From Vreelandella sulfidaeris (lineage in GTDB: Bacteria > Pseudomonadota > Gammaproteobacteria > Pseudomonadales > Halomonadaceae), in NCBI GenBank assembly GCA_007182875.1, contig AP019515.1:209550-273549 (forward strand): a stretch of DNA of 64,000 nucleotides. Direction: 5' to 3'. A program made the position numbers and the translations under genes. Under the pieces are notes generated by a model, which saw only the letters and a program-made list of their open reading frames with translations, made no database searches and was not told where the DNA came from. Below, piece after piece: positions 48,727 through 58,928 of this stretch; the first letter of the stretch is position 1; the number at the start of each line of letters is the position of its first letter.

Positions 48727-49299
48727 GACTAACCTCTATGAATATTTGGCAAGTCACCCGCCTTCTGAAATGCAGCGACTTGTTGGTTGGACGGCAGCCC
48801 GTTTGCATATCCCCAGGCAATGGCAGGAGGACATGAAGCAGGAAATATACGTTGCCTGGTTTTCTAAGGAATATGACCCTTCGTATTCCCATGATGCGAT
48901 CATGAAATATGCTGGTGAGGCGGCTTTCCTCGCGGTCAGCACATGGCGCCGCCATACCATCCTACCAGTGACCGTTCATAAAGCCGGTCAGGCTGATAGC
49001 GAACCCAGGGCTGAGCAGTTTGATCTGATGGCTGAACAGATCCCTGGTTTCACTGAAGAGTTCAACGACGAAATCGACATTGACCCTGAGGCTTTCGTTG
49101 AGACCACTTCGATGGCTTCAGCGCACCTCATCGACCTACCAAACGCTCAGCTCGAACTGAGCTGTCTCATGAAAACTTGTTGGCCCTTCACTGCGAAGGC
49201 CTTTCGCCCGCTGAGATCGCAGCTGCAGCGAACATGACCGAGCGCAGCGTATACCGCAGATTGGAACGCCTTAAACATGGAAACCGTAGTACAGTATAG
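48725..49299 (+). CDS. Sigma-70-family-like regulator upstream of traW (frameshifted)
   Basis: About 190 residues. Region-2-like part: RQWQEDMKQEIYVAWFSKEY, AIMKYAGEAAFLAVSTWRRH. After a slip near 49165, the C-terminus LLALHCEGLSPAEIAAAANM TERSVYRRLERLK is a clear sigma region 4 HTH. It overlaps the traW start by 23 bp, so its product could directly drive the transfer operon. Classification is from pattern, not search. Confidence 0.6.
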
Positions 49300-49976
49300 T
49301 AAAATTGCAGCGTTATCGGTAGCACTCTTAGGAGCTGCTTTATCCACTACCGCACTTGCCTCTGATCAGGACCTAGGTGTACTTGGCCCTACTTGGGAAA
49401 TCGTAGAGCCCGACATGCGGCTGGCGATCGTGGCAGAGGCGCATGGTGTCGACTGGGACTCCGTAAATGAGCACCTAGCAGGGCAAGCTCAAAATCATAC
49501 GAGAGACATCCCCGATTGGTTCGTCCCGATTGCCGAGCATACCGAAACTCACTTCGTAGATCCGTCCTATACGCTAGGTGAAGACATCGAAGCCTTGAAG
49601 CGGCAATCCGATGGTACATACCAGTGGGGAGTCATCTATGAGGCCGGCACCAAGGTCAACCCCTCAAGCACATACAGCCAGAGAACTGGCTCCTCGTTGT
49701 TGATCTTCGAGCCGATGATCAGCGTGAACTGGCCATGACGTTAAAGGCCCGACACCCAGCCAACCTAACAGTAATCGTCACAGCAGGAGACCCAGGTAGT
49801 TTGGCGTCTGATCTTGGCCAAGCCGTGTACTTCGCAGAGGAATGGCATTTCGATCGGCTGGGCATTACGCATACCCTCTCTTAGCTGGCGTTCGGGACAG
49901 TCATCCTGACGTAATCGAAGTGACCCATTTCGCCTATCCCTACGATGTCACCACCCTGGAGGAACACCTGCCATGA
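49277..49976 (+). CDS. traW: TraW, pilus assembly protein (frameshifted)
   Basis: Signal peptide METVVQYSKIAALSVALLGA ending STTALA; mature start SDQDLGVLGPTWEIVEPDM is the TraW hallmark (DLG-x-x-G-x-x-x-x-I-x-E-P-D). After a slip near 49665, NWLLVVDLRADDQRELAM and HPANLTVIVTAGDPGSLASD, ending VTHFAYPYDVTTLEEHLP. About 233 residues. The stop overlaps the traU ATG (ATGA). Acts in the periplasm with TrbC. Confidence 0.92.
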
Positions 49977-50966
49977 AGAGGTTACTACTCTGTTCTGACT
50001 GTTGCAGCTCTCACAACGGGGAGCGCCTATAGCGCATCCCGTTATCGGGTTCTGCCGCATGTCGGGAGAGATTTTCAATCCCATCAACGACGCGAACTGG
50101 AACAACATGTTTCCGGTAACGGTAGCTGGAATTTCCATGGGGTGGGTCTAATCCTTCCCTTATGCACATGGACTCAATCTGTTTGTGTCCTGGGCCTATG
50201 GCATCGACATGCCAGGGATCGGCATGACGTTCTGGGAACCAACGTTCCTCGCTGAAGTGGCGCGAACACCTGGCTGTATGTCGACGCTCGGTGGCACGCA
50301 GGTACTAACCGGATACGACTCCTGACTTCTAACCAAACGTATGGCTCGGGACGTGGAGATAGCAGCGTTACCAGGATGCAAATCCACTGGTATATCTACC
50401 CTCTGTTCAGTGTACTCAACATGATGAGTTCGCTGGGGTGCATGAATACCTCCGGATTTAACCTTGCAGACCTCACTGAGGTCGACGCCACTTGGCAGGA
50501 TGACACTTGGACATCCATCGCATTTCCAGAGTCAGCTCTTCGCCAATCCAGTTGGTGCTCTCTCGTGCATCCCTGACGCCGTAGCTTCTGCAGCGGGTCG
50601 CCCCTAGACATGATGTTCTGGTGTCAGGGCTCTCAGGGCGTCGTGTATCCCCTCACTGGCTCAAGCACCACTCACAGCTCCCCAAGGTGGGAATCTCCAC
50701 GTCCTTGGCAAGTACATGCAGCGTAAGACACGCATGGCGGGCCTGTTATCAACGACCGGCCCTTGGGCTGAATGCCAATCCGTTTACCTGCCGAACATGA
50801 TTCGCAGCCAATACCGTATTGACCCGGTGGCCCCTGTTGCCAGCAACCAAACTGCTGTTCTTGGAATGTCCGAGTTCCGCTGGGGATGCTGCCTCCCGCC
50901 AACACCGCTGTTCGTACTGATTCCGCATTCTTGATCTGGGTAGGTAAGCAATGCTGCGCACTCTGA
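49973..50966 (+). CDS. traU: TraU, mating/pilus protein (frameshifted)
   Basis: About 330 residues with several slips (about 49995, 50035, 50155, 50190, 50545, 50660, 50890). Recognisable parts: HPVIGFCRMSGEIFNPINDA, NWNNMFPVTVAGISMGG, CPGPYGIDMPGIGMTFWEPT, YIYPLFSVLNMMSSLGCMN, WTSIAFPESALFANPVG and the terminal WVGKQCCAL. Many conserved Cys, as expected for TraU, which are likely substrates of the Dsb-like protein. It overlaps trbC by 16 bp. Confidence 0.92.
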
Positions 50967-51923
50967 CCGCTATTACTTTGACGCTATTCAGCACATCGGC
51001 GTTAAGCCAACAAACACCCGTACAAGCCGCTCAAGACGCTTTCTCTGCTCTTCAAGGGTCACAGGCACCTAGTGGCCTATTCGCTGGCCAGAAGAGCCCT
51101 GAGGCAATCCTGGAGGCGATGGGCGCGAACACAAGCGGATCAACCGCAGGCCAAGCAGCCGGCTCTGAGATGCTAGGAAACGTCCGGGCCCAAGGTCAGA
51201 CCGGGGATCGCAGACCCTGAAATGGCCGCTGAATGGCAAGCACTGAGGGATTCGTTAGACCTAGGTGAACAGGATCGACTGTATTTCTTCATCTCATTTT
51301 CAATGCCCGAAAGCTTGATTCGTGGCTATGCACTTGATGCAGCCAGAGCAGGAGGCGAGCTGGTTCTGCGCGGAGTGGAGCCGGGTATAACGCTCCGTGA
51401 CTTCACCATGGAGCGCTTGCTGAAGGTACTACGCCCGGGAGGCATGACAGCACCGATCCAGATCGACCCGCGACTGTTCGATACCTACGAGATCGAGACC
51501 GTACCCACGATTGTCCTTGCCAAGGAAGATCCCATGGGCGTGTCAGACCGCCAAGCGCCAAATAGGCGAAATCGATGGTCAGCAGCTCGAGTACCAGGGA
51601 TGCCCTAAGGGCAACCCAGACAATTACTGGAAGGCTGAAGGGTCAGTAACTGCCCTATATGCCTTAGAGCAATTCAACAAAGGCGGTGCCGGCAATGCCG
51701 AGGTCTACATCAATGCGCTCAGGGCGAGGGCGCCGAAAGCGCTCCTGAGCAGGGAGGCGTTGCGTCAGCACAGTGGGAGTCGATGAGCGACGAGCTAGCT
51801 GAGCGCAACGCACAACGACTCCGTGAGCGCTATCAAGGCACTGATCGCGAAGTTTACGACACGCCAATGGGGCCGGCCGTTGGTCCCGCGGGACAGAATA
51901 TTGATCATCTCTGGGAGGAGTGA
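50951..51923 (+). CDS. trbC: TrbC, F-type pilus assembly protein (frameshifted)
   Basis: Signal peptide MLRTLTAITLTLFSTSALS, linker, then after a slip near 51205 the TrbC domain: YFFISFSMPESLIRGYALDA, GELVLRGVEPGITLRDFTME and YEIETVPTIVLAKEDP. C-terminus ends VGPAGQNIDHLWEE. About 320 residues. A periplasmic partner of TraW. Confidence 0.9.
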
Positions 51924-51924
51924 C

Positions 51925-53279
51925 ATGCCGAAGGGCTCTTGCTTAAAACTGTTTGCCATGGGGCCGCTTTTGCGGCCCTCGTGCCCTTGAGCGACGTGGC
52001 GATGGCCACCCTAACCAAGCTGGAATGAATGCTGGGGAGCCTGGGCCAGGGATTTCAACCCAAACAACGCCTTCCGATCAGCTACATCGAGCCTGGGTCT
52101 TGAGGATACGAAAACCTCTGGTGAGCTTGGAGGAGGTGGGGCTTCAAGTTAAACAGAAACAGCAGCGAAACTTTAGATGCCGCGACGGGGCTCGCCTCAC
52201 TGCAGGCGGCATTCGAGTTTTGGTCGAAGAGTGTGAACAAAGCGACAATGGTGAGCTTGAGCGGATCAGTGTGTCCGTATGTGACGCACTAACTCAGGGG
52301 ATACGGTGTAGCGAGGACCGCTACACGGTCACAAGAGAAATACCGACCGGAGAAGCCGCCTTCAGCGGAGGCAACCTGTACGGAGCATATCGAGTCGAGG
52401 CTGAATGTTCTTCATCGTCTTGCACCATGACTATGCACCAACTTCACGGGGATGCATGGGGCGGCAACGATATGCGTCAGAAAGGGAATGATAGAGTCAA
52501 TCAAGATCCCAATCACCCGTCAAATACAATTAGTGATGTTCGCGACAACCCTACTTTTGAACGTGGCGGCAACTTTGCTGATGATCGTTCAAAGTGTCTC
52601 GGCAATCAAATAAACCAACTTTTCAGTGAAGGTGATATTCCAGTTTCATGTGACCCCAACGACCCAAGGACAATTGATTTTCTTGACATCAATGCTGGTG
52701 GAGAATGCAAGCCGGATAAAATCACAACCGATTCCTGCGTGGTCGATATACCAACAAGATTCGTTACTTGTGAGCCTGAATCTCGGGAGTGTGAGGTAAG
52801 AAGAGACTCCGCAGAGTTTAGCTGCGCTAGAAAACTTGAGGTGACGGGAATAAAAATACCGACATAAAATGGCGACCACCTTTTACTATAACAAGCGACC
52901 CTGCCCTAGTTGCGTCGATTACCTCAGATATAACTTTTATTGCCAAGACCAAGGCTACCGAGTTGTCTATGACACGGTAAAGAAGTCAGATGGTTCACGT
53001 TATACAGGCCCTCACTCAAATGTCGTCAGTGGCGGCTTGAACACTACTGTACCTAAAACAACTGTTATAGAGGATTTCAGCGGCAGTAAATGCTTTCGAG
53101 TAGCTTACGAGCAGAACTGTAATGGCACTACCTGCAATGTCACAGCTTACTTTGAAAACCCTTGCAAGAACATAAGCTATGCAGGTTCAAATAGCTTCCC
53201 TATACCAATGAGAATTGAATTCACAGATAGAGTGATCGATGAATGTACTGGTTTAGAAAGCAGACGGCCTGAGTTATAA
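51925..53279 (+). CDS. Cysteine-rich secreted protein, TraN-like (frameshifted)
   Basis: About 450 residues. Signal-like start after repair (CHGAAFAALVPLSDVAMA). Rich in Cys: CRDGARLTAGGIRVLVEECE, VEAECSSSSCTMTMHQ, GGECKPDKITTDSCVVDIPT, RFVTCEPESRECEVRRD and, after a slip near 52867, YYNKRPCPSCVDYLRYNFYC. It directly precedes traN and the two may descend from one TraN, or this may be a separate adhesin. Disulfide-bonded outer-membrane or secreted role is likely. Confidence 0.6.
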
Positions 53280-53282
53280 ATT

Positions 53283-55491
53283 ATGAAATATATTCATCTA
53301 GCAGCTTTATTAATCTATCTACTAATACCTCAGGTTACCTTTGGGGCTTTAAGCGACTACCAAGAGTGCTATAAGGTCGGAGAAACATGTATTGATTCTG
53401 CCCTAGAACAATAATGGGTGAAACAGTCAGACGAGAATGCTGGGAATATGCTGTTACTTATAGATGTTACGGCGATCCATATAGCCACACTTGCAATCTC
53501 GAAGCACTACAGAACGATGATGACTGGGAGTTGGTAAACACGTTTGGAGAAACATATCCAGCGACCTATTCGCAATATTCACGCATTCTTCCTGACAGTT
53601 GGATCGAAGAATGGCAAAAGAGCGAGTCTACATGTAGTGCCGACACTTCGTATGGCTGTGGCCCAGATATAAGCAGGACAGATATAAAGATGCTTCTGGA
53701 AATATTGTCGGCCAGAAAGTAACTAAGCGCTGTTACATCGGCGAGACACCACGTTGCAATAACGACCCGAACTGCAACATAACGAGCTACGACTGCACCA
53801 GAAAGCAAGACGGTTTATGCGTTCGGCAGGAACAGACATATACATGTCGCGAAGATGGGAAATGCGATCCTAGTTCCTACGAAATTATGCCTGAAGTTAG
53901 CGATGATGAAGGCGCCTTCTCAGACGCTATTGCAGCGGCAGGTGTCATGGACATGATCGCTGCCGAGGGTGGGCTAGATGAAAACATGCGGATCTTTTCT
54001 GGCATGGAGCGCGAGTGCAAAGCGATTACAAGCGATTTCCGTCGCATGATGGAATTTAACGCAACCGTATCAACGGTTTTGGCAACGTATTTTGGCGGAC
54101 CGCTTGGAGCTGTCTTGGCTGGCACTGCTTCGGCAGACATTCTAAATGCTATTGAGCACATGCAATGCTGTCAGGAAGACCCAGAAGATGTCGTTTTGAC
54201 CAGCTCATTTATCTCTATGGCAACAGGAATCGGTGCTGACTACTGCGACCTCGAAGATGTAGAGCTTGCTGCTGCCCGCATGGCGAAACGAGCCGTCCAA
54301 GTTACACCCGGCTTTGTTCCCACCAATAATACGCTATGCACGTTCGCAAATTATATTTACAACGCGCCTGCGAAAGGTGACATGTCCTACGCGAAGCAAA
54401 TATGCGCACATTGGACAAGGCCATGGTCGATTGCTAACACCCAAACTCAGGTGGATAGATACCAACGCTGGTGCGAGTTTGACTCGATGCTTGCCAGAAT
54501 TATTCAAGAACAGGGTCGAGAACAGCTTGCCGAGTTGGCTTCGCAAAACGCAGGTGGAGCTGTTACCAAGCGCATTGAGTTTCCTTTTACAATTCTGCCG
54601 GAGGATGGTCGAACGAGCTAAATGCCAACGGCAATCGAGTGCGGTTCTGGCAGTGGAAGAGGAATGCTCTACCGATGAAGGCTTTACCAATTCGATGTTA
54701 TCTGGATACGACTGCCCTTCAAGCCCAGACATTTATGCAGCGGTCTGCTCTGAATCGTCATGCGGGGCACCGCCTGATCACCCTGTTTATGGCTTTAGCC
54801 CAGGCTGGAAACCCATCGCTTAGCAGCAGAGGATCATCACACCCGTGCGATCAACCGATATTCGGTAGTAGAAGGTGGGTGTTTTGAAGATGGCAGCTGT
54901 GAATACAAAGTTCACGCTTGAAAGCTGGCGCTGGTGGTCAGATGCGCATTCCTTAGATATGAAGTGGCCAATCAATTTTCCTAATGATGGCTGGGGCGAG
55001 TTTTCTTGGCGCATAACAATGTTCACTTCGAGGCATATACAAACCCTCTAGGTTCAGAATCCCCTTCCAGAGGGCTGCGCATGTGTATCGGTTCATCTTA
55101 TGAATGCTATGACAATGCGGCGTGGAATGAAGTCAACATCCAGAATGACATTACTAATTTGAATAACTATGTCAGCAACAGTCCACCAGTGACTCTCACT
55201 GGTGGATGTTCCGATGAGGAATGTGAGTTTAGAGCTTCAATTGAGGTCAATCTTACAGCTAAGCCTTGGTACACCTACTCAGAAAAGAAATACGAGCCCT
55301 GCATGCTAAAGGTTTTGGGTAGCTGTGTGACAAAGGCCTCTACAACTTACGATCGTCAGTACAAGCCAGACTGCACCGGGTTCACTATTGACGAGTTCCT
55401 TGCACTTGATCTCGGCGATATGGATTTCTCGGTACGTGGAAACGTTGTCGGAAAAGCACAATCGGAGTTCAACCAGACATGGGCAAGATAG
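53283..55491 (+). CDS. traN: TraN, mating-pair stabilisation protein (frameshifted)
   Basis: Signal peptide MKYIHLAALLIYLLIPQVTF G; YQECYKVGETCIDSAPRTIM and GETVRRECWEYAVTYRCYGD are TraN signature (Cys ... T-R-x-I-x-G-x-x-V-x-R-x-C-W). Central VFGGPLGAVLAG-type region and RWCEFDSMLARIIQEQGREQ. The terminal motif CTGFTIDEFLALDLGDMDFS ends the protein. Slips near 53413, 53720, 54600, 54820, 54950 and 55440. About 735 residues. Outer-membrane adhesin that contacts the recipient. Confidence 0.85.
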
Positions 55492-56067
55492 CTTTAATTC
55501 AAGCTACTTGTGTGGTGATGGTATTGGCATCTATGGGCTCCTTCGGGAGCCCAGTAGACCGAATCACTGCCCAAGCTGAAGCGCTGGCATCAGGTGCAGC
55601 CGGTTCAGAGGAAGTGGTGCAGAACGCGGGCAGAGGCCTTTCATGTTCACGCCCAATAATGGGTATGTAGGCCTAGAAACCCAGCTAGATGTATCGCTCA
55701 CATATACGTCCTTTGAGAACGGTGGACAGAACGTTAGAAGAGTTGAAAAAGCAGTTGTCGACTGGGGTGACGGCTCAAGTCCGACCACAGTGACCCTGGC
55801 ACACCCGCCTACCATACGTATGGCCACCGCAATAAGGAGGGTGCCATTACACCTCATGGAAGTATTGTCTATACCGGCAGGATTACGTTCGTGACTACTT
55901 CAGGCAATGCATATACCGAGCAGTTTCAATATAGCATGTGGCATTCCTTTCTTGACTCGCTTGTTCCCGGAGGAAGATCGCTACCCAACAACATGCTACC
56001 GAGCGTTAGTGGGGCTGGTGGCAGGGAACGTTTGCCCAGTGGCTTCTTTGATAGGAACAACAAATAA
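55479..56067 (+). CDS. Periplasmic PKD-like domain protein (frameshifted)
   Basis: Overlaps the traN end. Signal peptide MGKIALIQATCVVMVLASMG; then VGLETQLDVSLTYTSFENGG, VEKAVVDWGDGSSPTTV (the DWGDGS motif of PKD/Ig-like domains), SIVYTGRITFVTTSGN. About 195 residues, slips near 55640 and 55800. Probably a pilus or surface accessory between TraN and TraD. Confidence 0.65.
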
Positions 56068-56473
56068 TGCAAACTCAAGGCTGCGCTGATCATTGTGGCA
56101 ACAACCATGCCTTTGTTTGCCAATGCTCAGGAAGGCGACAATGAACCCGCGCATCAGCTTTACGGCGGTCATGATGCTGGCGCGCTACTTAGCAAGTCGC
56201 TTATGGTGACCAGCCAGCTAGATTGGCTCAATGCCTGGTCGCTGAACCTTGAGGCAATCCACCAGAAGATTTGCCCCAAGGCTATATCGGAGTTCTAGTC
56301 TTCGCGTCCCACCCAGGACACCTCATAAGCCTTCATCCTCTGGAGGACAGCTCATCTTTGACGATTCGCTGCCATCAGGCACCGCTGCCCGACAGCCGTA
56401 GCTACATCGCCCCGCTGCATGGGCAGCCGGGATGTTCCGTGCTGATAGCGTGACGCTGGAGGATTGCCCATGA
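56067..56473 (+). CDS. Small secreted protein (frameshifted)
   Basis: Signal peptide KAALIIVATTMPLFANAQ, then EGDNEPAHQLYGGHDAGALL, TSQLDWLNAWSLNLEAIHQK, after a slip near 56275 further residues to EDCP-stop. About 130 residues. Its ATG overlaps the upstream stop (TAATG) and its stop overlaps the traD ATG, so it belongs to the transfer operon. Not recognised. Confidence 0.5.
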
Positions 56474-58119
56474 TAGCCGGCAGAATGGATGCGCTGGCGC
56501 TTACCGCCATTGCAGCCGGCGTTGCGGCCGCTACACCTTTGTCGGCACCTTCCCAGCATGGCCTGCTGGCGTCCTGGGTTCGCTGGGCATGGCGCAGCTC
56601 ACATGGAGCCAGGCTATGGCCAAGCTGCGCCAGTACGACGAGGATTCCCGAGGGGCTTCGTGCTGCCTTCAGACGAGCCAGTAGATGATAAGGGCCTTCC
56701 TTACATATCGGCCTGACCACCGACAAAATACTGAATCAACATGCCCGACATCCTCGGCAGCGACACACTGCGATCGTGGGTCAGTCTGGTGTGGGTAAGA
56801 CTACTCTTGGTGAATATATCCTCTGGCAGCAAACTGCGCGTGGGCGCGGATGGCTATTCATTGACGCCAAGATCGATCGGGACACTCGGGATCACCTAGC
56901 GTACATGGCCAAGGTGACAGGCCGCGAAGATGAACTCTACATTATCGACGTGTCAGACCCCGATAACGCCAATACCTATAACCCTGTTCTCCACGGCGAT
57001 CCTGATGAGGTGGCATCTCGACTGATGAACCTCATTCCTTCTGCGGAGAACAATCCAGGCGCCGATCACTACAGGCAATCCGCCAATCATGCACTCACTG
57101 TCATCATTGCCGCTCTGCAAGCCTCCGGTCAGTTATATCACTTCGGCGATCTATCAATTCTATTGCAGTCCGATAGAGCCCTTGAAAACTTGGAGAATGA
57201 CTCCTCAAGGGCCTGAGAAGAGGGCGCTATCGATCTTCCTCGATCAGTTCCGTACCCGTACCAAGGAAGGGACAAAATCGACCTCAACCGCATGAAGCAA
57301 ACGCTGGGCGGGATGGCAGGCCGGATTGCACTGTTCGCCCAGGGTAAGTTTGGAAAGGTCTTCAACGTTTATGCCCCGGAAATCGTGCTTACCGAAATTA
57401 TTCGTAAGGCCACATGCATGTCTCGCTTCCGACGATGGGAAGGACACCGCAGCCCTCAACCTAGGGAAAATGATCGTCTCGGACATTCGCTCTGCTGTTG
57501 CCTACATTCAGGATTTACAAGGGCGAAAGGCCAGAGCATTTCATCGCACTTCTGGATGAAATGGGTGCTTACGTAATGGAAGGGTAGGGCGTCTCTTCGA
57601 GCAGGCGCGATCTGCCAATATCGCACTGATTCCAGCCTTCCAGTCCTTCAGCCAGCTTAATCGAGTCTCGCCAGACTTTGCAGACATCGTGATCCAGAAC
57701 ACATGGAACAAAATATTCTTCAAGTTCGGTGCGAAAGACAGCCCTGAAGAGGCCGCTGAAATACTAGGTAAAACCAAGCGTTTTCAACGTACTGTCTCAG
57801 TCTCGGCTAACCAGGGAGAGAGTGCGCAGTATTTGAGAACCACCCCACAATCCAGCATGTCCGATGGCGGCGGCATGGGTGAAAGCTGGCGCGAAGTTGA
57901 GGAGTTCAGGGTAACACCGGATCAATTGAGAGCCATGGATATGGGGCAAGCGGTCATGATGATGGCGCTCGCATGTATCATTTGAGAACGCCAATGATCA
58001 ACTACCCCAAACACATTCCTTCATTTAAGGTAATAAAACGCAAGATGAAGATGCCTGCCGACAAACAGGCGCTTAACTTCGAGGAACGGCTAAACGAGTT
58101 TCTTACAGCAACTGTTTAG
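56470..58119 (+). CDS. traD: TraD, type IV coupling protein (frameshifted)
   Basis: About 550 residues. N-terminus MIAGRMDALALTAIAAGVAA is hydrophobic. LPSDEPVDDKGLPYIGLTTD, then Walker A AIVGQSGVGKTTLGEYILWQ, GWLFIDAKIDRDTRDHLAYM (ID-x-K), YIIDVSDPDNANTYNPVLHG, ALLDEMGAYV-type Walker B (after repair near 57560), LIPAFQSFSQLNR. Slips near 56535, 56660, 56700, 57210, 57440, 57585, 57965. Delivers the DNA-relaxase complex to the channel. The end TATV-stop follows the last slip. Confidence 0.88.
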
Positions 58120-58127
58120 GGGTAGTT

Positions 58128-58298
58128 ATGATTACAGTGTTATTTTGGGCGACAATCGCCATTTTCGCTATGTTGCTCTTAGGAATTCTTCCGGGAGTAA
58201 AAGAAGTCTTTAGGCCGCTCATGGACATTATATCCAAGGGAACCGTCGAGGTATTGAAATTCGCCGGGGATATATTCTTTGGCTTGCCAAGACGATAA
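58128..58298 (+). CDS. Small membrane protein, 56 aa
   Basis: Intact: MITVLFWATIAIFAMLLLGI LPGVKEVFRPLMDIISKG, GDIFFGLPRR-stop. One hydrophobic helix then an amphipathic tail. It starts 9 bp after traD behind GGGGTA, so probably the last gene of that operon. Confidence 0.6.
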   Translation: MITVLFWATIAIFAMLLLGILPGVKEVFRPLMDIISKGTVEVLKFAGDIFFGLPRR

Positions 58299-58402
58299 TT
58301 CATGCCCATATCGACCTTGCTACCCACTTATGTCATAAGCGCTCATACTTTGACCCAGCAGAAAGATGAGAAAATAGCCGCTTCATGTTGTACATTGAAA
58401 TC

Positions 58403-58419
58403 GTCGTATGGTATTATTA
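58403..58419 (+). promoter_or_regulatory. Shared promoter motif, copy 4
   Basis: GTCGTATGGTATTATTA, 42 bp upstream of the ATG at 58461. Same block as at 27478, 27648 and 42709; upstream TTGTACATTGAAA could be the -35. Confidence 0.6.
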
Positions 58420-58460
58420 CATGACAGTAAGGTAATTGCGTCGATCGCTCGGAGGTCGAA

Positions 58461-58928
58461 ATGGCTAACAATAATCGCAAAGCTCGCCGCCAACGTGCGA
58501 TCGCAGCCCGCCAAAGTGCCGCCCGGAAACCCAAGGGTTCTTTCGTTGTCAATGAGCTTCAACACTTGATCGGTGCAGAAGAAGAAGATGTTGTACGTGC
58601 CGCTAGGTGGAGAGCCAAACAGAACATATACGTATTTCTGATGGTGAACTTAGTAATAATTCCAAGCCTATTAATATTTACCTATTTCACATGGGATAGT
58701 GCCCTGGCAAAGTGCTTCCCTATTTGGGCAGGGTATGCTCTGGTTCTTATATTCCAGACCAGGGCGATGTTGAGGTTCAAACGGATCATTAAAATGCATG
58801 AAGAAAGGCTAGCAAGGGCCTTTTTCTTATGGCGGGTGTCCATTAATTCTCGCGGATCAATATCTGACCCTTGGTTGGGGAAGACTCTTCCGTTGATTCA
58901 GAACCTCGACGCACCTGGCCGCGATTGA
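58461..58928 (+). CDS. Two-helix membrane protein
   Basis: Intact 155 residues behind GGAGG. Basic N-terminus (ARRQRAIAARQSAARKPKG), two helices (IYVFLMVNLVIIPSLLIFTY and CFPIWAGYALVLIFQTRAML) and a cytoplasmic tail. The 3-prime end converges on, and overlaps, the end of traG on the other strand. Not recognised. Confidence 0.65.
   Translation: MANNNRKARRQRAIAARQSAARKPKGSFVVNELQHLIGAEEEDVVRAARWRAKQNIYVFLMVNLVIIPSLLIFTYFTWDSALAKCFPIWAGYALVLIFQTRAMLRFKRIIKMHEERLARAFFLWRVSINSRGSISDPWLGKTLPLIQNLDAPGRD

Noticed and set aside
58302..58424. 40-codon ORF after the 56-aa membrane protein
   Set aside because: No ribosome site, low-complexity translation, and it runs through promoter motif copy 4.
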